Assembly: GCA_947454745.1 (NCBI GenBank)
Contig: CANGMV010000080.1
Location: 1-5,970, forward strand
Length of the DNA stretch: 5,970 nt
Direction: 5' to 3'
Source of the DNA: Bacteroidota bacterium
Lineage (GTDB): Bacteria; Bacteroidota; Bacteroidia; Chitinophagales; Chitinophagaceae
Part shown: piece after piece, positions 5,352-5,970 of the stretch
How positions within the stretch are numbered: the first letter of the stretch is position 1
How the letters are laid out: the number at the start of each line of letters is the position of its first letter
Made by a program: the position numbers and the translations under genes
The notes under the pieces: generated by a model
Seen by the model: only the letters and a program-made list of their open reading frames with translations
Database searches by the model: none
Told to the model about the DNA's origin: nothing

Positions 5352-5970
5352 CTAATAATTGACAATTTGTTCCTGAATATTTGCAGGAAGCTCACGCCAT
5401 TCGTATTGTTGGTTACGTAATTGAGGCTCAAAACCCGCCTCTTTAATAGCTTCTTGAATCGTTTTATAGGTAAAGCGGTGTGGTGCACCAGCAGCGCTAA
5501 CTACATTTTCCTCTAACATAATACTTCCAAAATCATTGGCACCTGCTTCTAAACAAACCTGAGCAGTAGCTTTACCAACGGTTAACCAACTCGCTTGAAT
5601 GTTTTTAATATTTGGTAACATGATACGACTAATCGCAATCATACGAATATACTCTTCGGTAGTGGTTAAATTATGTACACCTCTGATTTTAGTTAATAGC
5701 GTATCTACGTCTTGGAAGGTCCAAGGAATAAATGCCAAAAATCCATTTGCATCTTTTGGTTTTCTATCCTGTACTTCGCGAATACGAACTAAGTGAATAA
5801 ATCTTTCTTCCAAAGTTTCCACATGTCCAAACATCATCGTAGCACTCGTCGTAATATTTAATTGATGTGCTGCGGCCATCACATCTAACCATTCGTCGGC
5901 ACCACATTTTCCATTGGATACTAATTTACGTACACGATCCACTAAAATCTCTGCGCCCGCTCCTGGCAAG
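5352..5970 (-). CDS. mqnC: Cyclic dehypoxanthinyl futalosine synthase, C-terminal part (5' end outside window)
   Basis: MqnC is a cytosolic radical-SAM enzyme of the futalosine route to menaquinone. It cyclises dehypoxanthine futalosine to the cyclic form. About 206 residues are in view; the family is usually 350-380, so the N-terminal radical-SAM CxxxCxxC cluster lies beyond the right edge. Family features here are PGAGAEILVDRVR at the window edge, DEWLDVMAAAH, the TTSATMMFGHVETLEERFIHL segment, FIPWTFQ, IRMIAISRIMLPNIKNIQASW, and the C-terminal GANDFGSIMLEENVVSAAGAPHR. GAEILVDRVR and the HVETLEER context favour MqnC over the related MqnE and CofH enzymes. The codon at 5969-5967 is TTG but reads as an internal leucine, not a start, because the frame is open and family-like to the edge. 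The gene ends TAG at 5354-5352. No terminator is seen in the 62 bases before the sigma gene, so read-through is possible. No regulatory link to the sigma operon is evident. Confidence 0.95.
   Translation of the reverse strand, partial: LPGAGAEILVDRVRKLVSNGKCGADEWLDVMAAAHQLNITTSATMMFGHVETLEERFIHLVRIREVQDRKPKDANGFLAFIPWTFQDVDTLLTKIRGVHNLTTTEEYIRMIAISRIMLPNIKNIQASWLTVGKATAQVCLEAGANDFGSIMLEENVVSAAGAPHRFTYKTIQEAIKEAGFEPQLRNQQYEWRELPANIQEQIVNY

Noticed and set aside
5599..5796. Plus-strand 65-residue frame
   Set aside because: Antisense to well-conserved mqnC codons; no independent support.
1..5970. CRISPR array, tRNA/rRNA genes, insertion sequences, attachment sites
   Set aside because: No regularly spaced repeats, no tRNA-like cloverleaf in the short gaps, no transposase or integrase coding sequence was found; genes fill nearly the whole window.

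Overview
The window looks like chromosomal DNA from a member of the Bacteroidota, most likely a Chitinophagaceae-like lineage (inference). It is AT-rich, its genes lack strong Shine-Dalgarno sequences, and several starts are preceded by the Bacteroidota -7 promoter element TAnnTTTG. The protein types agree: a Bacteroidota-style seryl-tRNA synthetase, beta-barrel outer membrane proteins ending in phenylalanine, a sigma/anti-sigma pair without a zinc motif, and the futalosine-route menaquinone enzyme MqnC.

Layout. Positions 1-209 (-) hold the N-terminal half of gcvH (glycine cleavage H protein), running off the left edge. Upstream of it, 265-612 (-) encodes an unrecognised 115-residue cytosolic protein. 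An 84-base divergent spacer (613-696) carries back-to-back -7 elements, one for this protein and one for serS (697-1968, +). A 14-bp hairpin at 1989-2020 ends serS and also the leftward transcripts that converge on it.

The most interesting part is a tightly packed leftward block, 5343 down to 2036. It contains an ECF sigma factor (4798-5289), a one-base-overlapping membrane anti-sigma factor (3986-4798), and two tandem paralogous exported beta-barrel proteins (2946-3980 and 2036-2899). A TGTAAC-N16-CGTTA element just upstream of the sigma gene resembles an ECF-type promoter, so the operon is probably autoregulated. The likely logic (inference) is a cell-envelope sensing module: the anti-sigma factor holds the sigma factor at the inner membrane, a signal releases it, and it switches on its own operon including the two barrels. 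No TonB receptor, FecR domain or zinc anti-sigma domain is present, so the arrangement differs from the classical FecIR/SusCD systems. I do not recognise a characterised system of exactly this composition, but sigma/anti-sigma/barrel loci are common in Bacteroidota, so novelty is uncertain.

The right end (5352-5970, -) is the C-terminal part of mqnC, whose 5' end lies outside the window. No tRNA, rRNA, CRISPR array, insertion sequence or phage gene was seen. No gene-free stretch exceeds about 85 bases.
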